From NCBI RefSeq assembly GCF_002086795.1, contig NZ_MVIM01000009.1, positions 1-64,000 of the forward strand: DNA of 64,000 bases, written 5' to 3'. Position 1 is the first letter of the stretch; each line of letters starts with the position of its first letter. The position numbers and the translations under genes are program-made. Positions 1 to 9,113 of the stretch are shown piece after piece. The notes under the pieces were generated by a model. That model was not told the origin of the DNA. It saw only the letters and a program-made list of their open reading frames with translations, and did no database searches. The stretch is from Mycolicibacterium tusciae (GTDB taxonomy: Bacteria > Actinomycetota > Actinomycetes > Mycobacteriales > Mycobacteriaceae).

Positions 1-129
1 CAACCGCACCTGGCAACCTGATTCACCCCCCGTCACCACGACGACGGCTGCTTGACTTCTTCATTGAGAGTCCTTTCGTGACGATCGCCAGTCTCCGATT
101 CCACCGTTGAGATGCTCGCTACCGCAACC

Positions 130-135
130 TAGGGT
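130..135 (+). promoter_or_regulatory. -10 hexamer TAGGGT of DsbA-like gene
   Basis: TAGGGT ends 7 nt before the GTG start at 142, the distance expected if transcription begins at the start codon. A similar TAGGGT (875-880) precedes the FGGY kinase gene. Confidence 0.5.
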
Positions 136-141
136 GCAGTT

Positions 142-834
142 GTGATGAGTCGTCCGGCCTCCGTCGACTTCCACTTCGACGTCATGTGTCCCTACGCGTA
201 CCAGACGTCGCTGTGGATCCGCGAGGTACGAGACCGCACCGGCCTCGAAGTGAACTGGCGCTTTTTCAGCCTTGAGGAGATCAACCGCCAAGAAGGCAAG
301 AAGCACCCGTGGGAACGCGAGTGGTCCTACGGCTGGTCGATGATGCGCATCGGTGCGTTGCTGAGACGTCGGTCGATGGCGGACCTCGACGCGTGGTACG
401 CACGGGCAGGCCGGGCGCTGCACGTCGACGGGCACAAGCCGCACGAGAAGGCCGTCGCACGTCACCTGGTCGCAGAGATCGGTCTCGATCCGGAACTGGT
501 CGACCAGGCGATCGCGGACCCGACGACCGGCGACGAGGTGCTGGCCGAGCATCAGCGGGTGGTCGATGCCGGCGGATACGGGGTGCCGACGATGTTCTTC
601 GGAGACGGGCAGTGCCTTTTCGGACCCGTTCTCGTCGATCCGCCCACCGGCGAGGCGGCGCTGCGGCTTTGGGATGCCGTCGTCGCCTGGACCGAGTTCC
701 CTCATCTCTATGAGCTTCAGCGGCCCAAGACCGCCGACGACGAGAAGTTGATCGTCGACACCTTCCGCCCGTATCTCGAGGCTCGCGATTGGGTGTCGAT
801 CAATCGGGGAGAAGTCATCAACTTCGACAGGTGA
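142..834 (+). CDS. DsbA-family thiol oxidoreductase (Rv2466c-like)
   Basis: Thioredoxin-fold oxidoreductase of the DsbA/FrnE group, 230 aa. A CPYA motif at residues 16-19 sits in the usual N-terminal redox position, and a GVPT cis-proline loop lies near residue 148 followed by FGPVL, the arrangement seen in the mycothiol-dependent reductase Rv2466c. Substrate is unknown; Rv2466c reduces nitro compounds and disulfides using mycothiol, and the same is only inferred here. The active site has one cysteine (CPYA, not CxxC), so a monothiol mechanism is likely. The GTG at 142 is preceded at 130-135 by TAGGGT, a -10 hexamer 7 nt upstream, so the mRNA is probably leaderless. Confidence 0.8.
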   Translation: MMSRPASVDFHFDVMCPYAYQTSLWIREVRDRTGLEVNWRFFSLEEINRQEGKKHPWEREWSYGWSMMRIGALLRRRSMADLDAWYARAGRALHVDGHKPHEKAVARHLVAEIGLDPELVDQAIADPTTGDEVLAEHQRVVDAGGYGVPTMFFGDGQCLFGPVLVDPPTGEAALRLWDAVVAWTEFPHLYELQRPKTADDEKLIVDTFRPYLEARDWVSINRGEVINFDR

Positions 835-887
835 CGTCTCAGCGATCGCCCGCATTCCATGACCTCGCGAGCCGTAGGGTTGGCGAC

Positions 888-2369
888 GTGGATCTGCTGC
901 TCGGCATCGACATGGGCACAGGTAGCACCAAGGGCGTCCTCGTCGACGCCGCCGGCTCGGTGCTCGCCACCGAGACCGTCTCCCATGACGTGAACCTTCC
1001 TCGCCCCGGATGGGTCGAGGTGGATGCCGAGGGGTTGTGGTGGCGCGAGGTGTGCGAAGTCAGCCGCACACTCACCGCTCGCATCCCGAGCGGAGGCAGG
1101 GTCGGCGCGATGTGCGTCAGCGGCGTCGGGCCGTGCCTGGTGCTGTGCGACACCGATCTGAACCCGTTGCGGCCCGCCATCCTGTACGGCATCGATACGC
1201 GGGCAACGGCCGAAATCGAACTGCTGACCGAGGAATTGGGGTCCGACGCGATCCTCGACCAGGCGGGCACGACCTTGTCGAGCCAGGCCGTGGGCCCCAA
1301 GCTGGAGTGGGTGTACCGGCACGAGCCGGAGGTGTTCGCCAAAGCGGCCGGCTGGTACGGGTCCAACTCCTATATCAGCGCGAAGCTCACCGGCGAATAC
1401 GTGATGGATCATCACACCGCAAGTCAGTGCGATCCGCTCTACGCCACCCGCGAGTTCGACTGGAATCATGCTTGGGCGCAACGCATCTGCCGACACCTGC
1501 CTTTGCCACGGCTGGTCTGGCCCTGTGACGTCGTCGGTGAGGTGACGGCCGCGGCCGCCGAAAAAACAGGGGTGCCGGCAGGTACGCCCGTCGTGGCGGG
1601 CACGGTGGACGCCTACTCCGAAGCCTTCTCGGTCGGTGTGCGCCATCCCGGTGATCAGATGTTGATGTACGGCTCGACGATGTTTCTGGTACAGATCATC
1701 GACGAGTACTACAGCGACCCCACACTGTGGACGACCGCCGGCGTGGAAAAGGACAGCCTGGCGCTCGCCGCGGGGACGTCGACCGCGGGCAGCCTCATCA
1801 ATTGGCTACAGGCTGTCACCGGGGGTGCCCCGTTCGACGAACTGATGGCCGAGGCCGCGGCGGTGCCTGCGGGAAGCGAGGGGCTTCTGGTGCTGCCGTA
1901 CCTCGCCGGGGAGCGAACGCCGGTGTTCGATCCGCAGGCCCGCGGTGTGGTGGCGGGCCTGACTTTGCGCCACGGTCGCGGACACCTGTTTCGCGCGGCC
2001 TACGAAGGAATTTCGTTTGGTATCCGGCAGATCCTCGAACTCTTCGACGATGCGCATGCCGGATCAAGGACCGTCGCGGTCGGCGGTGGGTTGCGCAGTC
2101 CGGTGTGGGCGCAGGCGTTGAGCGACATCACCGGGCGTACTCAGTTGGTTCCCGAGGAGGCGATCGGTGCGAGCTACGGAGACGCGATGCTCGCCGCGAT
2201 CGGTGTCGGGCTCGTGCCCGCCGAGACCGACTGGGCCAAGATCCAGCGCGAAATCACTCCCAATCCCGATCACCGGGAGCGCTACGACGAGCTCTACGCG
2301 ACGTGGCGAGAGCTGTACCCGGCGACCCGCGATCAGATCCACCGGTTGGCGGGGCCGGACGCGGACTGA
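888..2369 (+). CDS. FGGY-family carbohydrate kinase
   Basis: Sugar or polyol kinase of the FGGY superfamily, 493 aa, xylulokinase-like. The N-terminal phosphate-binding stretch GIDMGTGSTKG (residues 6-16) and the catalytic aspartate in GTVDAYSEA (about residue 241) are both present, as is the C-terminal adenosine-binding AVGGGLRSPVW segment. The substrate cannot be read from sequence. Start taken as GTG at 888 because the ASKHA fold begins immediately after it; TAGGGT at 875-880 lies 8 nt upstream, suggesting leaderless expression. It follows the DsbA-like gene by 53 bp but appears to have its own promoter. Confidence 0.85.
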   Translation: MDLLLGIDMGTGSTKGVLVDAAGSVLATETVSHDVNLPRPGWVEVDAEGLWWREVCEVSRTLTARIPSGGRVGAMCVSGVGPCLVLCDTDLNPLRPAILYGIDTRATAEIELLTEELGSDAILDQAGTTLSSQAVGPKLEWVYRHEPEVFAKAAGWYGSNSYISAKLTGEYVMDHHTASQCDPLYATREFDWNHAWAQRICRHLPLPRLVWPCDVVGEVTAAAAEKTGVPAGTPVVAGTVDAYSEAFSVGVRHPGDQMLMYGSTMFLVQIIDEYYSDPTLWTTAGVEKDSLALAAGTSTAGSLINWLQAVTGGAPFDELMAEAAAVPAGSEGLLVLPYLAGERTPVFDPQARGVVAGLTLRHGRGHLFRAAYEGISFGIRQILELFDDAHAGSRTVAVGGGLRSPVWAQALSDITGRTQLVPEEAIGASYGDAMLAAIGVGLVPAETDWAKIQREITPNPDHRERYDELYATWRELYPATRDQIHRLAGPDAD

Positions 2370-2417
2370 ACCCGGTCAGCCCGTCGTGATCCCGGCCTTG
2401 GCGCCCACCCTGCTTGC

Positions 2418-3347
2418 TCACCCTTGGTGTGCAATCTCGACCTCCGCTGTGGCTTGGATCAACGCCAACAGTTCCTTGTCCAGACCGGGGGCGAACTCTT
2501 CCCGTCGTTCGGGCGCAATTGTCATGGGGAACCCTTCTGGCATTACGGCGGTACTGAGCTCGGTCCCGTCGTTGGAAGGTGATGCGCCCCGGTACAGCTT
2601 CGCCGCTTGGCTTTCGTCGTCGGCGCTGAAGGTGTACTGGATGCTCTGGAGTCCCAGGTCGATCAGCTTTTTCACCTCGGGGAACTGCTCGGCATTGGTC
2701 TTCGGAATAGGCAGCGCCGCACCCCAATTGACGCCCAGGCTCTCCAACGCCTTGGCGAAGGCATTCTCATGAGCCTGATCGCGAACGATGAGGTAAGCGA
2801 TCGTGGAACGTGCTGTCTTGTTTTCTGTCATCTCGTAGATCCGGCATTTCTGCAGCCGTCCTGTCGACTCCAGCATCAGGTTGTACAGCAGGTCGAGTAC
2901 AAGGTTCCCGCTGTTGTAGACGTAAGAGCCACTCCACGGGTTGCCTGCCGCATCGACAGGAAGAGCGCCCTGAGCTCCCACCAGATAGTGATGAATGTTG
3001 CTGGTGTCCAACGCGATCTTCAGGGGTGTCGCGCCTTTGGCGCCCGGCTGATCGACTGGGTCGGTTTTCTTGCCTCGGTACTCGGGGGATCCGTCGAGGA
3101 GACGGCTGATGGTCGTTCCAATCAATTCGACATGGCTGATCTCTTCGGTGCCGACTCCCTGCAGGAGATCCTTGTAGGGCTTGGAAGCCGCGTCTCCTCG
3201 AAAGTTGATGCTCTGGAACAGGTACTGCATCATCGTGCGCATTTCGCCGAACTGGCCGCCGAGGCCTTCTTGGAGTGCATTGGCCGCAGCGGGATCCGGC
3301 TCGTCGACGACGATCTCGTTGATCAGTTGTTGGGTGTGTAGATACAT
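2418..3347 (-). CDS. Manganese-containing catalase
   Basis: Non-haem di-manganese catalase, 309 aa, which dismutates hydrogen peroxide in the cytoplasm. The four-helix ferritin-like core carries candidate metal ligands: Glu35, Glu69 and His72 (EEISHVE), then a second Glu/His pair in LMLESTG and DQAHENAF. Length and the N-terminal MYLHTQQLINEI match the family. The ATG at 3347 is preceded by GAGGA with 5-6 nt spacing. It converges with the FGGY kinase gene and stands alone as a transcription unit. Confidence 0.92.
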   Translation of the reverse strand: MYLHTQQLINEIVVDEPDPAAANALQEGLGGQFGEMRTMMQYLFQSINFRGDAASKPYKDLLQGVGTEEISHVELIGTTISRLLDGSPEYRGKKTDPVDQPGAKGATPLKIALDTSNIHHYLVGAQGALPVDAAGNPWSGSYVYNSGNLVLDLLYNLMLESTGRLQKCRIYEMTENKTARSTIAYLIVRDQAHENAFAKALESLGVNWGAALPIPKTNAEQFPEVKKLIDLGLQSIQYTFSADDESQAAKLYRGASPSNDGTELSTAVMPEGFPMTIAPERREEFAPGLDKELLALIQATAEVEIAHQG

Positions 3348-3720
3348 GTTTTCCTCGAATCGCTGATGGGTGTGCCGAAAACCGGCTGATGGACGTGTAT
3401 CGAAGGAGTCAGCGGCCAGGGCTCCCCGGCGGTTTCACCACCGACGCGAAAGCCCTGCCTTCTGGGCACGCGTGCTGAACATGCTTGCTTAGGGTGTGTT
3501 TGCAGGATGCGGTGCTGGCATTGAGTTGCCTTTGATTTGCTCCACCGAACGGTGCTCCACGAGGCTGGAAGCGAGCGGCGCATCAGTCATACCCGTGGCG
3601 ATGCCACACAAACGTGAATCGCCGACCGTCCTACATCCGGGCGGCAGGCCGGTCCTGTAGAGATCGAACCTGCGGGCCGGTGTATTCGGGATTCGACGGT
3701 ATTTGGCCTAGTCTTCCTGC
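3348..3720. other. Intergenic region between Mn-catalase and zinc-ribbon SDR
   Basis: About 370 bp between divergent genes. I see no convincing small gene. The right end carries TAGTCT at 3709-3714, a -10 hexamer 7 nt before the GTG of the SDR. The left end holds the Shine-Dalgarno sequence of the catalase. No clear inverted repeat or operator was seen. Confidence 0.6.
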
Positions 3721-5139
3721 GTGAACGCGATCGACCCCGACAAGCTCAACGTCTGCCTCCAGGTGCTGGCCGACGTCGAGTCCTTGCCGCCTGAGCACCC
3801 GGATGCCGTCGCGGTACGCCTGGCCACAGCCAAGGTGTTCAAGGCGGTGAAGAAGGCCCGCCGGGACGCGAAGCGCGAGGCAGTGGCCGCCGCCGACCAC
3901 GCCGTCACCGCCGCTACCGCGACCGGCGCACCCGGCCGCATCGACGACGAGACCCAGGGTCTTCCGTTGGTGTCCGCCGCGGTGGGCGCCACTGCGGGCA
4001 CGTTGCGGCGGCCACGCGCGTGCTACATGTGCAAGAACCGCTACACGGTCGTGGACGCCTTCTACCACCAGCTCTGCCCGGAGTGCGCCGCGTTCAATCG
4101 CGCCAAGCGCGATGCCCGCACCGATCTCGAAGGCCGCAGCGCCCTGCTCACCGGCGGCCGGGCCAAGATCGGCATGTACATCGCGCTGCGACTGCTCCGC
4201 GACGGGGCCCACACGACGATCACCACGCGCTTTCCCAACGACGCCGTGCGACGTTTCGCGTCGATGCCCGACAGTTCCGACTGGCTGCACCGGCTGCGCA
4301 TCGTCGGCATCGATCTGCGCGATCCCGCTCAGGTGGTCGCGCTTGCGGACACCGTCGCCGAGCGTGGTCCGTTGGACATCCTGATCAACAACGCGGCCCA
4401 GACCGTCCGACGCTCACCGGGGTCGTATTCGGCCCTCGTCGAGGGCGAGCGGACCCCGCCGCCGCAGCTCGTCGACGTCATCACGTTCGACCACGTCAGT
4501 GATGCCCACCCGGCCGCACTCGCGGGAAGCCTCGCCGAGCATCAGACACCGCACGCGATAACCGAACTGGCGCTGACTGCGCGCAGTGCATCCCCGGCGC
4601 GGATCGCCGCCGGCACCGCCATCGACGCGGGTGGACTGCTGCCCGACACCGCGTCGATCAACAGCTGGACCCAACGCGTGGACGAGGTGGACGCGATGGA
4701 ACTGCTCGAAGTTCAGCTGTGCAACCAGACCGCGCCGTTCATTCTGGTGAGTCGCCTACGCCCGGCGATGGCCGCGTCGCCGGCCCGACGCAAGTACGTC
4801 GTGAACGTGTCGGCGATGGAGGGGCAGTTCAGCCGCGCGTACAAAGGCCCAGGACACCCGCACACCAACATGGCCAAGGCCGCACTGAACATGCTCACCC
4901 GCACCAGCGCCGCCGAAATGCTCGAGCGTGACGGCATTCTCATGACCGCGGTCGATACGGGCTGGATCACCGACGAACGGCCGCATCCGACCAAGCTGCG
5001 GCTCGCCGACGAGGGTTTCCACGCCCCGCTCGACCTCGTCGACGGGGCCGCCCGCGTATACGACCCCATCGTGCGCGGGGAACTCGGCCACGACCTGAAC
5101 GGCTGTTTCCTCAAGGACTACTCGCCGAGCAATTGGTAG
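3721..5139 (+). CDS. Short-chain dehydrogenase fused to an N-terminal zinc ribbon
   Basis: 472 aa. Residues 1-95 are a charged helical region; CYMC and CPEC pairs at about residues 101-121 form a probable zinc ribbon; the rest is a Rossmann SDR domain with TGGRAKIG as glycine-rich motif and NNAAQT as the NNAG-like motif. NVSAMEG supplies the catalytic serine region, but the YxxxK motif reads THR-x-x-x-Lys (HTNMAKAAL), so the usual tyrosine is absent. It may therefore be a binding protein or use another residue. The GTG start at 3721 lies 7 nt after TAGTCT, consistent with a leaderless mRNA. Function unknown. Confidence 0.75.
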   Translation: MNAIDPDKLNVCLQVLADVESLPPEHPDAVAVRLATAKVFKAVKKARRDAKREAVAAADHAVTAATATGAPGRIDDETQGLPLVSAAVGATAGTLRRPRACYMCKNRYTVVDAFYHQLCPECAAFNRAKRDARTDLEGRSALLTGGRAKIGMYIALRLLRDGAHTTITTRFPNDAVRRFASMPDSSDWLHRLRIVGIDLRDPAQVVALADTVAERGPLDILINNAAQTVRRSPGSYSALVEGERTPPPQLVDVITFDHVSDAHPAALAGSLAEHQTPHAITELALTARSASPARIAAGTAIDAGGLLPDTASINSWTQRVDEVDAMELLEVQLCNQTAPFILVSRLRPAMAASPARRKYVVNVSAMEGQFSRAYKGPGHPHTNMAKAALNMLTRTSAAEMLERDGILMTAVDTGWITDERPHPTKLRLADEGFHAPLDLVDGAARVYDPIVRGELGHDLNGCFLKDYSPSNW

Positions 5140-5154
5140 CGGGCAGCGTCAGCC

Positions 5155-6645
5155 TCAGTTCGCGGCGATGCGAATGTTCTTCACCTGGAGGAACTCGTGA
5201 AGACCTTCAATCCCGCCGGAGCGGCCGAATCCGCTCCGCTTGTATCCACCGTAGGGACTTTGCGGCTCGATATCGCTGTGCGAGTTGACCCATACAGAAC
5301 CCGCTTCCAGCTGGCGTGCCACGCGGTGGGCACGATTGAGATTTGACGTGAATACGTAAGCGTTCAGTCCGTAAACGGTGTCATTGGCCGTTCGGACCGC
5401 CTCCGCTTCGTGGGTGAAGCGCGACAGCGAGACGACCGGACCGAACGTCTCCTGCTGCGCCAAGGGGGATAGGTCGTCTACGTCGGAGAACACGGTCGGT
5501 GCTACGAAAAACCCCTCGGCGAGTTCACCTTCCATCCGGTGCCCACCGGATAACAGCTTGCCCCATCCGTGATTTACAGCATCGTCGATGACGCCGATTA
5601 TTCGTTCAGCAGCAGATTGACTGACAACCGGCCCGAACATCACGTCCGGTCGCAGCGGGTCACCGATGGTCACCGAGCTGATCGTGGCGAGGAACTTCTC
5701 GACGAATTCTTCGTATACGTCGTCTTGGATCAGAATCCGGCTCGCGCACGCGCAACTCTGACCCGACTGCCCAAGGGGGCCCTGGAACGCAGCAATCGAG
5801 GCGGCAGAATCGATGTCCGCATCGTCAAACACCACCATGGCGGCGTTGCCTCCGAGCTCAGCGGTGACCGGGGTCAGATTCTGCGACGCCGCACCGATGA
5901 CTGAACGCGCGGTCTTCTCGCCGCCGGTGAAGTGAATCTTGCGCACCCCGGGGTGACGGACCAACGCTTGACCGCCGGCAGCGCCGGCAGTGACGACGTT
6001 GACCAGACCGGCAGGCAGGCCGGCCTCCAGACAAATCTCGCCGAAGCGCAGGGGTGCCAGCGGTGCCAGTTCGGATGGTTTGAGCACCACGGCATTACCA
6101 GCCGCCAAAGCAGGAGCGACGGCCAGGCCGATCACCACCAGCGGGCCATTCCACGGCGTGATCACGCCCACCACGCCGAAGGGCTCGTGCTCAGTGATGT
6201 TCAGCGCCGAGCTGGCTTCGACGTGGGAGGTGGTGCCTAGTGGCTTGTCGATATAGCCGGCGTAGTAGCGCAAGAACCGCTCAGTCAGAACCCCGTTGGC
6301 GGACATCAGGCGCGGGACGCCGTAGTCGTGCACATTCAGCAGGCTGAGTTCGTCCTGGTGATCACCAATGGCGTCGGCCAGATCCATCAGGATGGCGCGG
6401 CGTTTATCGACCGTCAAAGATGCCCATGCGCGTTGTGCTTCAACGCCAATGCTCACCGCGAGCTCGATTTCTTGCTCCCCGGCTATCTCGGTGCTGAAGT
6501 TCACCTGTCCGGTGCCGGGATAGACGTGTTGGTAGGTGCCGCCCGAGGCGTTGGTGACGTGGTCTCCGCCGATCAATAGCGGTCCGCTACGAAGTCGGTC
6601 CGGTATCGCGGTGTCGTCGGCGGTCATGTGTTGATTCAAGTCCAT
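5155..6645 (-). CDS. NAD(P)-dependent aldehyde dehydrogenase
   Basis: 496-aa aldehyde dehydrogenase that oxidises an aldehyde to the acid. FTGGEKTAR is the coenzyme-binding loop, ELGGNAA carries the general-base glutamate, and GQSCACASR holds the nucleophilic cysteine; it has the full family length. It is the last gene of a minus-strand operon with two mycofactocin-type SDRs and a CMD protein (6 bp gap to the upstream SDR). The context suggests alcohol to aldehyde oxidation by the SDRs and aldehyde to acid by this enzyme. ATG at 6645 chosen; an internal ATG at 6627 is possible. Confidence 0.92.
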   Translation of the reverse strand: MDLNQHMTADDTAIPDRLRSGPLLIGGDHVTNASGGTYQHVYPGTGQVNFSTEIAGEQEIELAVSIGVEAQRAWASLTVDKRRAILMDLADAIGDHQDELSLLNVHDYGVPRLMSANGVLTERFLRYYAGYIDKPLGTTSHVEASSALNITEHEPFGVVGVITPWNGPLVVIGLAVAPALAAGNAVVLKPSELAPLAPLRFGEICLEAGLPAGLVNVVTAGAAGGQALVRHPGVRKIHFTGGEKTARSVIGAASQNLTPVTAELGGNAAMVVFDDADIDSAASIAAFQGPLGQSGQSCACASRILIQDDVYEEFVEKFLATISSVTIGDPLRPDVMFGPVVSQSAAERIIGVIDDAVNHGWGKLLSGGHRMEGELAEGFFVAPTVFSDVDDLSPLAQQETFGPVVSLSRFTHEAEAVRTANDTVYGLNAYVFTSNLNRAHRVARQLEAGSVWVNSHSDIEPQSPYGGYKRSGFGRSGGIEGLHEFLQVKNIRIAAN

Positions 6646-6651
6646 GTGTAC

Positions 6652-7470
6652 CTATCTGATTGACACGCCTGCGTCGACCTTGAACTCCAAACCGGTCACG
6701 TAGCGAGACTCATCGGAGACGAGGAACAGCACCGCGTTGCTCACATCGGCGGCTTCGATGAGTGCGGCGGGCAGCGCGTTGAGGAAGAGGGGGACAAGGT
6801 CGGTCCGTGCGGTCATCTGGTCGTGCATCGATGGCGGAGCCATCCCGGTCATCACCCCGGTCGGATGAACTGTGTTGACCCGAATGCTCTGCGCGGCAAG
6901 CTCATTGGCCAAGGCGCGGGACATGCCCACGATGCCGTGTTTGGAGGCTGTGTAGGGCACATGTAACGGTGTGCCCTTGACGCCCGCTGACGAGCTGATG
7001 TTCACCAGACTGCCGCCGCCCTGTTCGACCAGATACGGGATCACCGCGGCGCAGGTGTTCCAGACCCCGATGAGGTTCACGTCGACCACGACGCGCCACT
7101 GTTCTGCCGTCGTGACATCCCAGGTGCCGACCGTGAGGACGCCGGCGTTGGCGACGGCGGCGTCCAGACCGCCAAGTTCTTCGGCCGCCGCGTCGACGGC
7201 GGCTTTCGTCGCCGCCTCGTCACGCACATCCGCCACGCATGCGATCGCTGTGCGGCCGTGTTCACGAACCAGGCGCGCCGTCTCCTCCAAATCGGCCTCG
7301 TTCGACAGCGGATAGTCCAATTCGTCTATGGGAGCACAGATGTCGACCAGTACGAGGTCCGCGCCTTCTTCGGCGAGCCGAACGGCATGGCTGCGGCCCA
7401 TACCGCGGGCCGCGCCGGTGACCACGATCCGTTTGCCGGCCACGCGTCCGGCCGGTTCATCGCCCGCCAT
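6652..7470 (-). CDS. Mycofactocin-type short-chain dehydrogenase
   Basis: 272-aa SDR with TGAARGMGRSHAVRL as NAD-binding motif, NISSS serine and YTASK catalytic site. The segment after the second beta strand (DICAPIDELDYPLSNEADLEETARLV) is the extra insertion that marks the mycofactocin-coupled SDR family, in which NAD is thought to be held tightly and re-oxidised through mycofactocin. No mft biosynthesis genes are in this window. It lies 2 bp from the paralogous upstream SDR and 6 bp from the downstream aldehyde dehydrogenase, so all are co-transcribed. Substrate unknown; an alcohol or terpene-like ring alcohol is plausible. Confidence 0.87.
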   Translation of the reverse strand: MAGDEPAGRVAGKRIVVTGAARGMGRSHAVRLAEEGADLVLVDICAPIDELDYPLSNEADLEETARLVREHGRTAIACVADVRDEAATKAAVDAAAEELGGLDAAVANAGVLTVGTWDVTTAEQWRVVVDVNLIGVWNTCAAVIPYLVEQGGGSLVNISSSAGVKGTPLHVPYTASKHGIVGMSRALANELAAQSIRVNTVHPTGVMTGMAPPSMHDQMTARTDLVPLFLNALPAALIEAADVSNAVLFLVSDESRYVTGLEFKVDAGVSIR

Positions 7471-7472
7471 GG

Positions 7473-8306
7473 TCAGAGCTTGTTGCAGAAGCCGGCGTCA
7501 ACCGGGAAGGTCACCCCGGTCACGTATTTGGCTTCGTCGGATACCAGATAGGCGATAGCGGCGCTGATGTCTTCAGGCTCGAGCATCTCGACAGGCATCG
7601 GGTTTTGCAGGTGTGGACCGCCGCCTGGATAGTTCTCCAAGAACTCGGTCATCACCGGGTTTGTCGCCATCATCGTGTTGACCGCAGTCGGATGCACAGT
7701 GTTCACACGAATGCTCAACGGCGCCAATCCGTTGGCGAGTGTGCGCATGAGTCCGACGATTCCGTGCTTGGATGCTGCATAACCGAGACCACCCCCCTGG
7801 ACGCCGCCGAAACCCCTCAGTCCGGCGGTGGAACTGGTGAAGATGATCACGCCACCCCGGTTACCGGCGATGAGGTGCGGGATACATGCGAACGCGGCGT
7901 GGTAGGAACCGTCCAGATTGACGGCGGTCACCGCTCGCCACTGCTCGAGTTCTTCTTCGATGCTCAGCTCGCGGAACGCCAGGGGAGAAATGCCCGCGTT
8001 GGCCAACACGATGTCGAGGCGTCCGAAGAACTCCACTCCCGCGTCGACGGCTGCCTTGACGGCGTGGAAATCGCGCACGTCTGCCACTGTCCCGAGCATT
8101 TTCCCACCGGCTTGCTCGACGAGATCCACCGCCGCGTCCAGTTCTTCGCGCGATGCCATCGGGTAGTGGTTGGCGGCGATGTCGCCGCATATGTCGATGC
8201 CAATGATGTTGGCGCCCTCCCGCGCCAGTCGCACTGCGTGGCTGCGACCCTGGCCGCGCGCTACCCCGGTGATGAAAGCGACTTTCTGCTCGAGTGATCT
8301 CGACAC
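7473..8306 (-). CDS. Mycofactocin-type short-chain dehydrogenase
   Basis: 277-aa paralogue of the neighbouring SDR. It has GVARGQGRSHAVRL, DICGDIAANHYPMAS with the family insertion, FTSSTAG and the catalytic YAASK. The two SDRs are side by side, as often seen for stereo- or substrate-complementary pairs. The stop lies 2 bp before the start of the second SDR and the start is 3 bp after the stop of the CMD gene, so translation is probably coupled. Confidence 0.86.
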   Translation of the reverse strand: MSRSLEQKVAFITGVARGQGRSHAVRLAREGANIIGIDICGDIAANHYPMASREELDAAVDLVEQAGGKMLGTVADVRDFHAVKAAVDAGVEFFGRLDIVLANAGISPLAFRELSIEEELEQWRAVTAVNLDGSYHAAFACIPHLIAGNRGGVIIFTSSTAGLRGFGGVQGGGLGYAASKHGIVGLMRTLANGLAPLSIRVNTVHPTAVNTMMATNPVMTEFLENYPGGGPHLQNPMPVEMLEPEDISAAIAYLVSDEAKYVTGVTFPVDAGFCNKL

Positions 8307-8309
8307 TGC

Positions 8310-9053
8310 TCACTGCCCTTCTTGGTTGGACGCTGATATCCGCCGCCACGAATCGCTGGCAGCCTTTTGCAGAACACGGCCTTTGGGGAACCCCGCGTAC
8401 GCGGAGAATTGCAAGATCACCTCGTCCATCTCCGACCGACTGATGTCACCCGACTCCAGTGCCGATCCCACATGCGAATAGATCGGACCGAGTGCCCCGG
8501 ACACGCCGACGGCGGCCACCGTGATCAATCGGCGCTCTCGGCGGCCGAGGTCGGGGCGCTGCCAGAGGTGGCCGAAAACGAACGCCAGAATGCCTGCCTG
8601 GAAGTACGGCGAATCCCGCGGCGGTGCAGGTAGCAGATTCACGTCCACGAAGCACTTCTCGCCTTCGTCGAGACGACGCCCGTGATCCGTCGGTCCCAAG
8701 GATTCCGGCGGGAGATCCGAACGCGGTGGGACGTCCTCGCCCCGTTCGGCCGCGAGTCGGGCGAACTGCGACCGCACCGCCCCCTCTGCCTCCGACCCGC
8801 GTGGCCACCCGCAGTACACCGCGAAGTGCAGGACGAACTCCAGTAGCTCGTCATAGGTGATGTCACCGCTCGCCAACGCGGCGTATGCGTGGTCGTTCAT
8901 GTCAGCCACACTCTCCGACGCGCACACGCACGTCAGCGTCACGAATCGGCGGTCGCGCCTGCTCAGACCGGGCCGCGCCCACACCGGCCCGAAGACCGGG
9001 TCGGCGACCATCACGTCTTGATAGGTCTCCACGTGCCCCACTCTCTGTTGCAA
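8310..9053 (-). CDS. Carboxymuconolactone-decarboxylase (CMD) family protein, two domains
   Basis: 247 aa with two CMD/AhpD-like helical repeats (about residues 20-105 and 140-225), each with the A/V-x-G-D-I segment (LASGDITYDELLEFVLHFAVYCGWP and LESGDISRSEMDEVILQFSAYAGFP). The CxxC of AhpD-type peroxidases is missing, so a decarboxylase, isomerase or lactone-hydrolysing role is more likely. It heads the SDR-SDR-ALDH operon and is divergent from the TetR gene. The start is uncertain: TTG at 9053 or GTG at 9041 or 9032. Confidence 0.78.
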   Translation of the reverse strand: MQQRVGHVETYQDVMVADPVFGPVWARPGLSRRDRRFVTLTCVCASESVADMNDHAYAALASGDITYDELLEFVLHFAVYCGWPRGSEAEGAVRSQFARLAAERGEDVPPRSDLPPESLGPTDHGRRLDEGEKCFVDVNLLPAPPRDSPYFQAGILAFVFGHLWQRPDLGRRERRLITVAAVGVSGALGPIYSHVGSALESGDISRSEMDEVILQFSAYAGFPKGRVLQKAASDSWRRISASNQEGQ

Positions 9054-9078
9054 GTCTGTGGCCTGAACTCTAAGGCGT

Positions 9079-9095
9079 TGGACTTAATCCGTCCA
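9079..9095. promoter_or_regulatory. Candidate TetR operator (TGGAC-N7-GTCCA)
   Basis: A perfect 5-bp inverted repeat, TGGAC and GTCCA separated by 7 bp, lies in the short divergent gap between the CMD operon and the TetR gene. Its position fits a shared operator that controls both directions. It is inferred from symmetry and position only. Confidence 0.45.
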
Positions 9096-9113
9096 GTGTG
9101 AAATTCTGGGCCC

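Noticed and set aside
3323-3583. 86-aa minus-strand frame upstream of Mn-catalase
   Set aside because: No recognisable domain; it overlaps the catalase start and its control region.
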